Positions 8,065-16,468 of a stretch of 31,123 bases of DNA are shown here, one piece after another. The position numbers were made by a program, and so were the translations under genes. Below the pieces are notes generated by a model, which saw nothing but the letters and a program-made list of their open reading frames with translations, had not been told where the DNA came from and did no database searches. Position 1 is the stretch's first letter. Every line of letters starts with the position of its first letter. The DNA lies in NCBI GenBank assembly GCA_045660825.1, contig JAZREN010000049.1, forward strand, positions 1-31,123, read 5' to 3'. The DNA is from HGM04593 sp045660825 (lineage in GTDB: Bacteria > Bacteroidota > Bacteroidia > Bacteroidales > Bacteroidaceae).

Positions 8065-11000
8065 ATGAAAAAATTATTTACGCTTATTCTTTGTAGTGTC
8101 TTTTCGGCAACTGCAATGTTTGCACAGGTTCCATTCAAGGTGACTACCATTGAGAATGGCGAGTTTGCCGAGGGCACCACATGGTACACAATGGGTATTG
8201 GCACCGGTGCTAAACTCATCAAGGACAATGCCGGCGCCGACCACATTGCTCTTGGCGTTTCAACCCCAAAGGGCAATGATGATGAACTCTGGTGCTTTGT
8301 TGGAAATGACACCGACGGCTATGCTGTCTACAACAAGCAGGCAGGTGCCACTAAGGTCCTCGCTTCAAAAACAACTATGAGCGCAATCAGCGGCTATGGC
8401 GGTACCGGTGGCTCAACCTACCCCACCATGCAGGATGCGGCCAACCTCCCAAGCGGTTATGTAGGCCGTTGGGATTTCGCGACATCCAACAAGATTGACA
8501 ATGTAAACGGCTACTTCATGAGAATCCACGGCACAAACTATGCAGTCAATGACTTTGGTGGCATTGGCAAGCTCGCATTCTGGGCCGAGGGTGCAGATGC
8601 GGGTTCTACAATCGTATTCACAGCAGCCGAAACATCTATCGAGATTCTTGCTTCTACCGGTACATTCACAGCAAGCAATGCAAACGGTACATGGCACTCA
8701 AAGTGGGAAAGCAGCGAGCTCGCAGGCTTCTCACTCTCTACAAATGCCAACAACATGACAACATCGGGTGACTACATTGCCGGTTATTCAGGCCAGTCCG
8801 GTACATCGTCATATACACTCACAGCACCCGAGGGTCTTGTAATCAAGGGCTACAGCTTCGACTATGTGAACACAAATAACGACGGAAGCTACACACTTAC
8901 ACTCACAGCCGAGGGTTACAGCTATACATCTTCGGCTACAACACAGCACATTGATGTTGAGGTTGCCGAACCTGCACGCACCGTATACTTCACACAGAGC
9001 GGCGCAAACAAGGGTATCACATTCTCGAACTTCATTGTTCACATGGGTCTTGACATCCGCACCCCAGAGCCCGCATTCGATGTATTCCCCACACTTACTA
9101 CAAATGACATACCTTACCGCATCCCCGCAATTGCAACTGCGAAGAACGGTAACATCATTGCCGTTGCCGACTACCGCCACAGCCGCGCCGACATCGGTAT
9201 GGCTACAAACGGCCGCATCGACTTGCGTGCACGCATAAGCAAGGACAACGGTGAGACTTGGGGCGAGATTTTCGACATCATCCAGGGCAAGGGAGCTGCC
9301 GGCATCGATGCTTCGAACAATGACATGTACGTTGGTTTCGGCGACCCTGCAATCGTTGCCGACCGCGAAAGCAACCGCGTGCTTGTAATCAGCTGCTCGG
9401 GTAACGTATCTTTCCCCAACGGACAGCGTAACAATCACCAGGGTATCGCACACTTCTATAGCGAGGACTGCGGCGAGACATGGAGCACTCCTGTTGACCG
9501 TGCAGAGCACATATACGCACAGTTCGACAACACACAGCACGGTCCTGTACGTGCAATGTTCGTGGGTTCGGGCAAGATTTCACAGAGCCAGTACATCAAG
9601 GTTGGCGACTACTACCGTATCTATTGCGCTGTTCTTGTGAAGAACGTGAACGGCACACACGTGAACTTCGTTCTTTACAGTGACAATTTCGGCGAGAGTT
9701 GGACAGTACTTGGCGGTGGCGAGGTTTCACCAATCCCAAGCGGCGGCGACGGGCCAAAGGCCGACGAGTTGCCCGACGGTTCTGTAATCATCAGCTCACG
9801 TACCACAGGCGGACGCATCTATAACATCTTCTCATACACCGACAGCGAGAAGGCCGAGGGTTCTTGGGGCACAGCAAAATACTCTAACTCAAGCAACAAC
9901 GGTACAATCGCTGTTAGCAACTCAACAAACGGTGAGATTATGTTCGTGCCTGCAAAGCGCAAGGCTGATGACAAGAAGGTTTACCTTGCATTGCAGTCAG
10001 TGCCTCTTGGCTCGGGCCGTGCAAATGTAGGTATATATTATAAGGAGCTCGAGACATTGGAGGACTTCATCTCACCCGAGGCCATTGCAGCAGATTGGGA
10101 CGGTCGTCACCAGTCAAGCTACGTTGCCGGTGCATACTCTACAATGACACTGCAACACGACAACAATGTAGGTTTCCTCTACGAAGAGGACACTTACGGC
10201 ACAAGCGGTGGCGGCTATACAATCGTTTACAAGAACTACAGCATTGAGTACATCACCGATAGTGCGTATGTATATGATACAGATGTTGACAAGACTGCCA
10301 TTGTAGCAGCAGGTATAGACGCAAAGGTTGCCGAGTTCGACACTGAGGCTCCAACATACGTAGGTTCAGTTGATGCAAGCTCTTTGAATGCAGTGGCAAC
10401 ACTTATTGAGGCATACAAGGCTACTCCTTCATACGAGGCATACGAGGCCATCAATGCAGCCATTGCAAACCTTCCACGTCTTGAGGTTGAGGCCGGCAAG
10501 TGGTACCGCATTCGTAACTCGACACGCAGCAATGCAACACTCTACCTGAACCCCGAGGCAAGCCGTGTATCAACAGCAACATCAAATGTAAAGAACGCCA
10601 ACCAGTTGTTCACATTCCTGCCTACAGGCAATGACAAGGAGTTCTACCTCTACAACGGCAACTACCAGTATATGCTGGGACCTCTTGGCAACAACGAGAC
10701 ACAGCCCATTGTGACAACTGACAACACTGCTGCCGGAAAGTGGAAGATTGAGAGCACAACCACAGGTTTGAGTTCAATCATCTGCCAGAACAAGACAGGC
10801 AGCAACACCGGCCTTCATCTTGCAGGTGACAACGTGCGTCTTGTGCCCTGGACAAACAATGCCGATGCGTCATTGTGGTACATTGAGCCGGTAGATGAGT
10901 TCGCCATAACAATCGATGAATACGCTGCAGTATGCATGCCGTTCGTAATGACATTGCCCGAGGGCGTTGTTGCATACACAGCAGGCGCACCACAGACAGC

Positions 11001-11439
11001 CGAGGGTGTTGAGTTCGTTCCATTGAGCGAATGTGGCACAAGCGTCATCGCGGCAAACACTCCTGTTGTATTGACTGCCGAGAGCGGCACATACTACATT
11101 GGTGTAGGCGGCGAGGCCCAGGCAGTTGAGGCCGAGAACCAGTTGAAGGGTGTATTGAAGAGCGCATCGGTTAGCGGTTCAAACATCTACACCTTGAAGA
11201 ACGGCGAATTCACAAAGCGCACAAGCACTTCGGGCACAATTGCTGCAAACACAGCATACTACACAGCCGACAACGCTGCCGCTTCACTCCCTGTAAAGAA
11301 GGGCGAGGCAACAGGCATTCAGGAGGTAAAAACTGAAAACGAAAAGGTGAAAGGCATCTATGACCTCAGCGGACGCAAAGTAACAAAGCCTGTCAAGGGC
11401 ATCTACATCATTAACGGAAAAAAGGTATTTGTAAAATAA
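8065..11439 (+). CDS. Sialidase 1 (GH33), multimodular, T9SS-like sorting tail
   Basis: This exo-sialidase releases sialic acid from glycans. It has 1124 residues with a signal peptide MKKLFTLILCSVFSATAMFA. Residues 38-190 form a WYTM...ELWCF ricin-like module. Residues 198-327 form a beta module also found in sialidase 2. The GH33 domain spans about 335-730: YRIP (351-354) supplies the first arginine, Asp boxes lie at 392-399, 466-473 and 539-546, E568 sits in DELPDG, and R579, R652, Y691 and E707 complete the expected site. A helical spacer (about 740-805) precedes a second lectin-like module (811-940), then a beta domain. The tail IYDLSGRKV...KGIYIINGKKVFVK (1098-1124) resembles type IX secretion sorting domains. 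The ten residues EVKTENEKVK (1087-1096) before it are encoded by a purine-rich repeat that also occurs between genes. Co-transcribed with GH20. Confidence 0.95.
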   Translation: MKKLFTLILCSVFSATAMFAQVPFKVTTIENGEFAEGTTWYTMGIGTGAKLIKDNAGADHIALGVSTPKGNDDELWCFVGNDTDGYAVYNKQAGATKVLASKTTMSAISGYGGTGGSTYPTMQDAANLPSGYVGRWDFATSNKIDNVNGYFMRIHGTNYAVNDFGGIGKLAFWAEGADAGSTIVFTAAETSIEILASTGTFTASNANGTWHSKWESSELAGFSLSTNANNMTTSGDYIAGYSGQSGTSSYTLTAPEGLVIKGYSFDYVNTNNDGSYTLTLTAEGYSYTSSATTQHIDVEVAEPARTVYFTQSGANKGITFSNFIVHMGLDIRTPEPAFDVFPTLTTNDIPYRIPAIATAKNGNIIAVADYRHSRADIGMATNGRIDLRARISKDNGETWGEIFDIIQGKGAAGIDASNNDMYVGFGDPAIVADRESNRVLVISCSGNVSFPNGQRNNHQGIAHFYSEDCGETWSTPVDRAEHIYAQFDNTQHGPVRAMFVGSGKISQSQYIKVGDYYRIYCAVLVKNVNGTHVNFVLYSDNFGESWTVLGGGEVSPIPSGGDGPKADELPDGSVIISSRTTGGRIYNIFSYTDSEKAEGSWGTAKYSNSSNNGTIAVSNSTNGEIMFVPAKRKADDKKVYLALQSVPLGSGRANVGIYYKELETLEDFISPEAIAADWDGRHQSSYVAGAYSTMTLQHDNNVGFLYEEDTYGTSGGGYTIVYKNYSIEYITDSAYVYDTDVDKTAIVAAGIDAKVAEFDTEAPTYVGSVDASSLNAVATLIEAYKATPSYEAYEAINAAIANLPRLEVEAGKWYRIRNSTRSNATLYLNPEASRVSTATSNVKNANQLFTFLPTGNDKEFYLYNGNYQYMLGPLGNNETQPIVTTDNTAAGKWKIESTTTGLSSIICQNKTGSNTGLHLAGDNVRLVPWTNNADASLWYIEPVDEFAITIDEYAAVCMPFVMTLPEGVVAYTAGAPQTAEGVEFVPLSECGTSVIAANTPVVLTAESGTYYIGVGGEAQAVEAENQLKGVLKSASVSGSNIYTLKNGEFTKRTSTSGTIAANTAYYTADNAAASLPVKKGEATGIQEVKTENEKVKGIYDLSGRKVTKPVKGIYIINGKKVFVK

Positions 11440-11457
11440 AAATATCAAATAGTCATT

Positions 11458-11496
11458 AAAGTCCCTAAAGTCATGATGACATTAGGGACTTTTTTT
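11458..11496 (+). terminator. Rho-independent terminator after sialidase 1
   Basis: AAAGTCCCTAA (11458-11468) pairs with TTAGGGACTTT (11482-11492), and inner GTCAT/ATGAC arms lie between them. Seven T follow at 11490-11496. It ends the GH20-sialidase 1 transcript 18 bases past the stop. Confidence 0.92.
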
Positions 11497-11500
11497 GAAA

Positions 11501-11567
11501 AGGATTCTTCGCTTCGCTCAGAATGACATTATTGACTTTGTCATCCTGAACGAACGTGAAGGATCTC
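11501..11567. repeat. Inverted-repeat element (GGATTCTTCGCTTCGCTCAG type)
   Basis: The left arm AGGATTCTTCGCTTCGCTCA plus GAATGACA (11501-11528) is an imperfect inverted copy of the right arm TGTCATCCTGAACGAACGTG plus AAGGATCTC (11539-11567), around an 11-base centre. The right arm matches the half copy at 2130-2158. The pattern recalls the dispersed TGTCATNCTGAGCGAAGC repeats of many bacterial genomes. It lies between a terminator and the sialidase 2 promoter. A 60-codon ORF crossing it is chance. Confidence 0.75.
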
Positions 11568-11631
11568 TTTTTATACTAAGGAGGGAAAATGCTTTAACTA
11601 AATTTATGTATTATTTTTTAAATATATTCTT

Positions 11632-11639
11632 TATATTTG
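11632..11639 (+). promoter_or_regulatory. -7 box of sialidase 2 (TATATTTG)
   Basis: TTATATTTGC matches TAnnTTTG exactly, 56 bases before the ATG at 11696. The upstream region is T-rich but has no TTTG at 19-21 bases. Confidence 0.6.
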
Positions 11640-11695
11640 CAAAAATTGGGATATTATCTCCAAGCGTAAACTATTAACTAATCATATTTTATTTT

Positions 11696-14600
11696 ATGAA
11701 AAAATTACTTACATTACTCGTTTGCGGACTCCTTTCGGCAGCAACAATGTTTGCCGACGAGCCATTCCGCAATCACAGGTACGACTCGTTCAAAGTACTT
11801 GAGACAAACGGCGAGAGCATTGTCTTCATTGGCAACAGTATCACCGACATGCATTGCTGGCCCGAGGCATTCGTAACCTCAGAGGGCAACTATCTGCCAA
11901 TTGTGAACCGTGGTAACTCCGGTACATACTCTACAGAGCAGAGCAATAACCTTGAGTCATATATCAATGGCAAGCCCAAGAAGGTGTTCATGATGATTGG
12001 TACAAACGACATTGCAACATCGGGCGGACTGAACTTCAGCGGTGAGCAGGTGCTTGCATATGTCAAGAGCATTGTCTCTCGTATCCATGCACGCTCACCA
12101 CAGACAAAGATCTATCTATACAGCATTCTCAAGAACAACACAAGCAACCGCGTGGAGGCTACATGGTTGCACACAAATGAGATTGTGAAGAAGTATGTTG
12201 AGACAATGAATGTGGATTGGCTCACATATATCGACCTCTATGACAAACTCGCAGGCGTTGCCCAGGGCGGTGTGTGGAGTTATGACAACCTGCACCTCAC
12301 AGCAGCAGCTTACCAGGTATGGTGCGAGACCATCTGCCAATACCTGCAGGAGGGCGAGGACTACACAGTTACAGCAGTTTACCCAAGCAACACATCATCA
12401 TTGCAGCAGAACGGTGGCCTTGGCAGCGCACATGGTATGCGTGCCACATACTTCAGCATGTTGCCAATAAGCAACGAGGATGTATTGGTGTTCGGCGACG
12501 AGTTCATCAAGAACGGCGAGTGGCAGGAACTGCTCGGCAACCGCAATGTAAAGAACCGCGGTACAGGCTGGGGCTATGGCGGCGACATCGCCACAACAAG
12601 CAAGATTGTTGATGCCACATACGCAAACACCGGCGTGGAGAAGAAGGACGCAAAGGCAATCTTCATCTACACCGGTACAGGCGACTGCAATGGTAGCACA
12701 GATATCGCTACTGTAAAGAACAGCTACAAGGCTCTTGTTGACAAGATTGCACAGAAGTCACCTACATCGAAGATTTATCTCATGGCTCTGTGCCCTACAA
12801 ACAATGCCACAACAAACACATCGCGCATTGCAGCGTTGAACAGCTACATGGAGAGCCTCGCGACAGGCAACATCCGCTATGTGGACACTTACACCCCAAT
12901 GCTCAACGGCAATGTTGCCAACACAAAGTATTTCTACCCAAGCAACTACCTTGGCGGTCTGGGATATGTTGTGATGGCAAATGCAATGAAGGATGCCTTG
13001 AAGGCCGATTTCCCAAGCGACACATATACCGCAATCAGCGAAGCCGATGCCGAAGTGCGCTATGCACAGGCAACGCTGCGCAATACCCTTTCACAGGTGA
13101 TTGCACGCGGTCTTCTCATGGAGCGCGGCGATGCAATGGGACAGTATGACCCAGAGAAGATGGCAGCATTCGACGCAGAACTTGAGAAAGCATATGTATT
13201 GCTCGAAAAAGGAAACATTACCGAGGCCGAGGTTCAGGCTATGGACAACAGACTCAACGAGGTTCTCAAAGAAGCTCTTGCCATGCCTAAGGCAAGCACC
13301 ACAACCGAGGAACATTGGTACCAAATTACATCATTGCGCAGCAACAACCTCTACATCAGCGCCGAGGGAGAGGCTACAGGCGTTGTTGGCAAGGAGAACA
13401 CCGCGACATCGGCAGTATCGATGTGGAAGTTCGTTGACCGTGGCGACAACACATATGATATCGTTAACCGCCAGTATGGTTCATACCTGAACCCTGTTGC
13501 GAACTACAACGCACAGATTACAACAACAAAGAGCAAGCCTGCAACTGGTTGGACCGTAAGCTATGCAAATACACCTGCATACTACATCATCTCATCGGGT
13601 GATGTCCAGCTGAACCAGACTGGTTCGGGACAGAGCTACAAACTCTATAACTGGAGCAACAGCGCCACATTGGGCTACGACCGCGGCGACACAGGTTGCC
13701 AGCTCTCAATCATGGAGGCGGGCGAACTCGCAGAACAGCCATCAACGCTCACATACATTGTTGACAAGGCCAACGGTAGTCTCTACCGCGGTACATCGGC
13801 AAACCAGAACTGGAACAATGTATGGAAGAGCAACGCCACTCCACAGCTTCAGTTCGGTTGCGGAACAATCAACAACATGAATTGGCAGGGCGACAATGTA
13901 CAGATGATGACCGGTACAGCAGGTAGCGCTGCATACGCAATCACTCCTCCTGCTGGCTATGTAATCACAGAGTACAGCTTCACATTTGCCAACAACGGCC
14001 ACAACACAGGCCTCACCCTTACAATGGACAATGGCAAGGTGTACACCACATCTACAACAGCACAGACCATCAGTGCAAAGGCGCAGAAGGCAAGCAGCGT
14101 ATCATTCACACTCGCAGGCAGCAACGGCAACGGTGTTGTGTTGACAAACTTCACTGTGAAAATCAAGGAGGACAAGATTGAGGCACCTTCTATCAGCACC
14201 GAGGGCGATGAGCACTGGTACTACATTGCCAGCGCATCTACAAAGGCATACTGCGCCGGTAAGGTTATCTACTATGACAATGACATGGAAAAACTCCGTT
14301 TTGCCGACAAGACATTCAGTGCCGACCGCATCTGGAGTTTCTGGGAGAAGGACGGCAAGCTTGCCATCATGAACTATAAGGGCGAGTACTTTGGTACAGC
14401 AGGTGCAGGCACAGGCGGTTCAACATCATTCGGTGTCGTGAGCGAGCCAAACTACATCTACACAATCCAGAGCGCATTCGACTTCTTCACCATCAAGGAC
14501 AATGCTGTCGAGCTGCACGCCCAGGAGGCAAACTCGGTGATTGTACGCTGGGGCGCAGAAGCCAACGGTGCATCACTCTGGCGTTTCGACGAGGTTGACG

Positions 14601-16351
14601 TAACCAACGCACTTGCCGAGTTCTCATCATCGAATGTAGTACAGGGCAAGGTGAGTACAGGTATCGGCAATATCAACCAGCCAATCGTGCGCTCAACAAT
14701 ACGAATCAGCGGTCTCGAGGGTAACGTTGAGTTCCAGGGCGTGAAGGGTACTTTCGTCGGTACAAACAAGGAGGATATCACAAACGTTAAGGCTTATTTT
14801 GCAACCAACTCACGCGAGTTGTTCGTTGACCCCGACAAGAAGATGACATGGCGCGAGGAGAACGGCGAGCAGTTTGGCGAGACCGTTACACTTGCTGCCG
14901 ACGGCACATTCACCATCACCGGCAACAAGACAATGGAACCCGGTGACCACTACCTGTGGATTACATACGACATTGCAGAGACTGCAAAGGAGGGCAACAC
15001 CGTAGATGCAAGCATCACTGCATATACAATCGATGGCAAGCAGGTAACCGAAGAGAACGGTAACCCGGCACACAGCGTCACAATATTCCTTTCCGAGGGT
15101 GCTGTGCTCATGCCAATGGACAAGGGTTCACTCTACTACCGCATTCCATCAATCACTGTTACAAAGGATGGCAAGCGCCTTGTGACACTTACCGATGACC
15201 GCAAGCACCACAATGCCGACCTTCCAAGCCACTGTTACCTTGTTGCACAGTATTCCGAGGATAACGGCCGCACATGGAGCGACCCTGTGACAGTTGCAGG
15301 CACAGCTGAGAGAGGCGGCAACTATGGCCACGGCGACGCATCTATAGTCACCAACCGCGAAAACGGTGAAATCATTGGCATCATGACAAGTGCCGGCACA
15401 TACGGCCACGGCTTTTTCGCCGGAACAGCAGCCGAGCCTCCACGCTGGAAAACAATCACCAGCCGCGACGGCGGTTTGACATGGGAGACACCTGTTGACC
15501 ACACCGACGACCTCTTTGGAGCGAACTGCTCTAACCCCAAGACAAACACTTGGAAGAGCGGATTCTCGGGTTCAGGTGCAGCACTTCAGAAGCGCGACGG
15601 AACACTCGTTTCAAGTTTCGTTAACCGCCAGGCCGACAACAGCCAGCACTTCTACTTCTTCATGAGCAAGGACGGTGGCCAAAGCTGGTATGTAAGCGGA
15701 ACAAGCGGAACAAGTGGTGCCGACGAGCCAAAGACACTCGAGCGCAACAACGGTGACCTTGCCATCAGCGTACGCTCAAGCGGCTACAACTACTACAACT
15801 ACACATCAAACGACGGCGAAACATGGCACTTGCCTTCACAGACACGTTTCACCAGCGGTATCTCGGGCAACGCATGCGACGGCGAGTATATGGTATGGTG
15901 TTCAACAGTTGAGGGCAACGCATGGGACATTGCGTTCCAGACATTGCCTAACAGCGGAAGCCGTCAGAATGTAAGTATCGCACTCTCAACCGACGAAGGC
16001 GCCACATTCGGCACTCCAAAGACAATCTGCCCAATCGGCTCGGCCTACAGCGCTGCAGTAGTGCTCCCCGACGGAACACTTGGTGTTTATTATGAGGAGA
16101 ACGGCGTGTTCGGTGGCTTCACAATGCGCTTCGTGCGCTTCTCACTCGACTGGGCAAGCAACGGCGCATACAAATTTACCAATGACGCACCATTCTACCC
16201 AATCAAGTCTACCAACCCGACTGCAATTGAAGAGGTGAAAGTTGAAAGCGAAAATGTGAAAGCCATCTACGATTTGCAGGGCCGCAAAGTTACAGTACCT
16301 GCAAAGGGCGGTATCTACATTCAGGACGGAAAGAAGTTCATCGGAAGATAA
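11696..16351 (+). CDS. Sialidase 2: tandem SGNH domains, lectin-like modules, GH33, sorting tail
   Basis: A 1551-residue secreted enzyme that probably removes O-acetyl esters and sialic acid. The signal peptide MKKLLTLLVCGLLSAATMFA closely resembles that of sialidase 1. SGNH domain 1 (about 38-220) is intact: GNSIT with S48, NRG with G73, GTND with N104, and D197-H200. Domain 2 (about 258-440) keeps the fold pattern but has FGDEF (E269 where Ser belongs), GTGD for GTND, and no DxxH. Then come a helical spacer (447-535), a WYQI lectin-like module (540-680), the beta module shared with sialidase 1 (690-823), another WYYI...LWRF module (840-967), and a BNR-associated N-terminal domain (about 970-1135). 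GH33 follows, with YRIP 1148-1151, five Asp boxes at 1187, 1256, 1324, 1371 and 1431, E1349, R1360, Y1451 and E1467. The tail IYDLQGRKV...GGIYIQDGKK suggests T9SS export. Confidence 0.93.
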   Translation: MKKLLTLLVCGLLSAATMFADEPFRNHRYDSFKVLETNGESIVFIGNSITDMHCWPEAFVTSEGNYLPIVNRGNSGTYSTEQSNNLESYINGKPKKVFMMIGTNDIATSGGLNFSGEQVLAYVKSIVSRIHARSPQTKIYLYSILKNNTSNRVEATWLHTNEIVKKYVETMNVDWLTYIDLYDKLAGVAQGGVWSYDNLHLTAAAYQVWCETICQYLQEGEDYTVTAVYPSNTSSLQQNGGLGSAHGMRATYFSMLPISNEDVLVFGDEFIKNGEWQELLGNRNVKNRGTGWGYGGDIATTSKIVDATYANTGVEKKDAKAIFIYTGTGDCNGSTDIATVKNSYKALVDKIAQKSPTSKIYLMALCPTNNATTNTSRIAALNSYMESLATGNIRYVDTYTPMLNGNVANTKYFYPSNYLGGLGYVVMANAMKDALKADFPSDTYTAISEADAEVRYAQATLRNTLSQVIARGLLMERGDAMGQYDPEKMAAFDAELEKAYVLLEKGNITEAEVQAMDNRLNEVLKEALAMPKASTTTEEHWYQITSLRSNNLYISAEGEATGVVGKENTATSAVSMWKFVDRGDNTYDIVNRQYGSYLNPVANYNAQITTTKSKPATGWTVSYANTPAYYIISSGDVQLNQTGSGQSYKLYNWSNSATLGYDRGDTGCQLSIMEAGELAEQPSTLTYIVDKANGSLYRGTSANQNWNNVWKSNATPQLQFGCGTINNMNWQGDNVQMMTGTAGSAAYAITPPAGYVITEYSFTFANNGHNTGLTLTMDNGKVYTTSTTAQTISAKAQKASSVSFTLAGSNGNGVVLTNFTVKIKEDKIEAPSISTEGDEHWYYIASASTKAYCAGKVIYYDNDMEKLRFADKTFSADRIWSFWEKDGKLAIMNYKGEYFGTAGAGTGGSTSFGVVSEPNYIYTIQSAFDFFTIKDNAVELHAQEANSVIVRWGAEANGASLWRFDEVDVTNALAEFSSSNVVQGKVSTGIGNINQPIVRSTIRISGLEGNVEFQGVKGTFVGTNKEDITNVKAYFATNSRELFVDPDKKMTWREENGEQFGETVTLAADGTFTITGNKTMEPGDHYLWITYDIAETAKEGNTVDASITAYTIDGKQVTEENGNPAHSVTIFLSEGAVLMPMDKGSLYYRIPSITVTKDGKRLVTLTDDRKHHNADLPSHCYLVAQYSEDNGRTWSDPVTVAGTAERGGNYGHGDASIVTNRENGEIIGIMTSAGTYGHGFFAGTAAEPPRWKTITSRDGGLTWETPVDHTDDLFGANCSNPKTNTWKSGFSGSGAALQKRDGTLVSSFVNRQADNSQHFYFFMSKDGGQSWYVSGTSGTSGADEPKTLERNNGDLAISVRSSGYNYYNYTSNDGETWHLPSQTRFTSGISGNACDGEYMVWCSTVEGNAWDIAFQTLPNSGSRQNVSIALSTDEGATFGTPKTICPIGSAYSAAVVLPDGTLGVYYEENGVFGGFTMRFVRFSLDWASNGAYKFTNDAPFYPIKSTNPTAIEEVKVESENVKAIYDLQGRKVTVPAKGGIYIQDGKKFIGR

Positions 16352-16377
16352 GTAAATTGAACATTTATATAATATAT

Positions 16378-16412
16378 AAAAGGAGCAGTTCGTAAAGAAT
16401 TGCTCCTTTTTT
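16378..16412 (+). terminator. Rho-independent terminator after sialidase 2
   Basis: AAAAGGAGCAGTTC (16378-16391) pairs with GAATTGCTCCTTTT (16397-16410) through one G-T wobble, with a five-base loop. The T run continues to 16412. It lies 27 bases past the stop codon. Confidence 0.92.
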
Positions 16413-16433
16413 GTCTGTTAGGTTTTTAAATAT

Positions 16434-16441
16434 TATATTCG
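16434..16441 (+). promoter_or_regulatory. -7 box of the acetylesterase gene (TATATTCG)
   Basis: TTATATTCGC belongs to the same TTANNTTCGC class as the sulfatase, kinase and GH20 promoters. A start about seven bases downstream (near 16448) would leave almost no leader for the ATG at 16451. This favours the second ATG at 16469. Confidence 0.5.
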
Positions 16442-16468
16442 CACATTGATATGAAAAACCAAATTACA

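Noticed and set aside
8809..9540. Long minus-strand open frame (243 codons) inside sialidase 1
   Set aside because: It is antisense to well-conserved sialidase motifs, rich in Cys/Val from reading the opposite strand, and has no promoter or family motif.
11495..11677. 60-codon ORF between the sialidase genes
   Set aside because: It runs from the terminator through the inverted-repeat element and the sialidase 2 promoter, so coding is unlikely.
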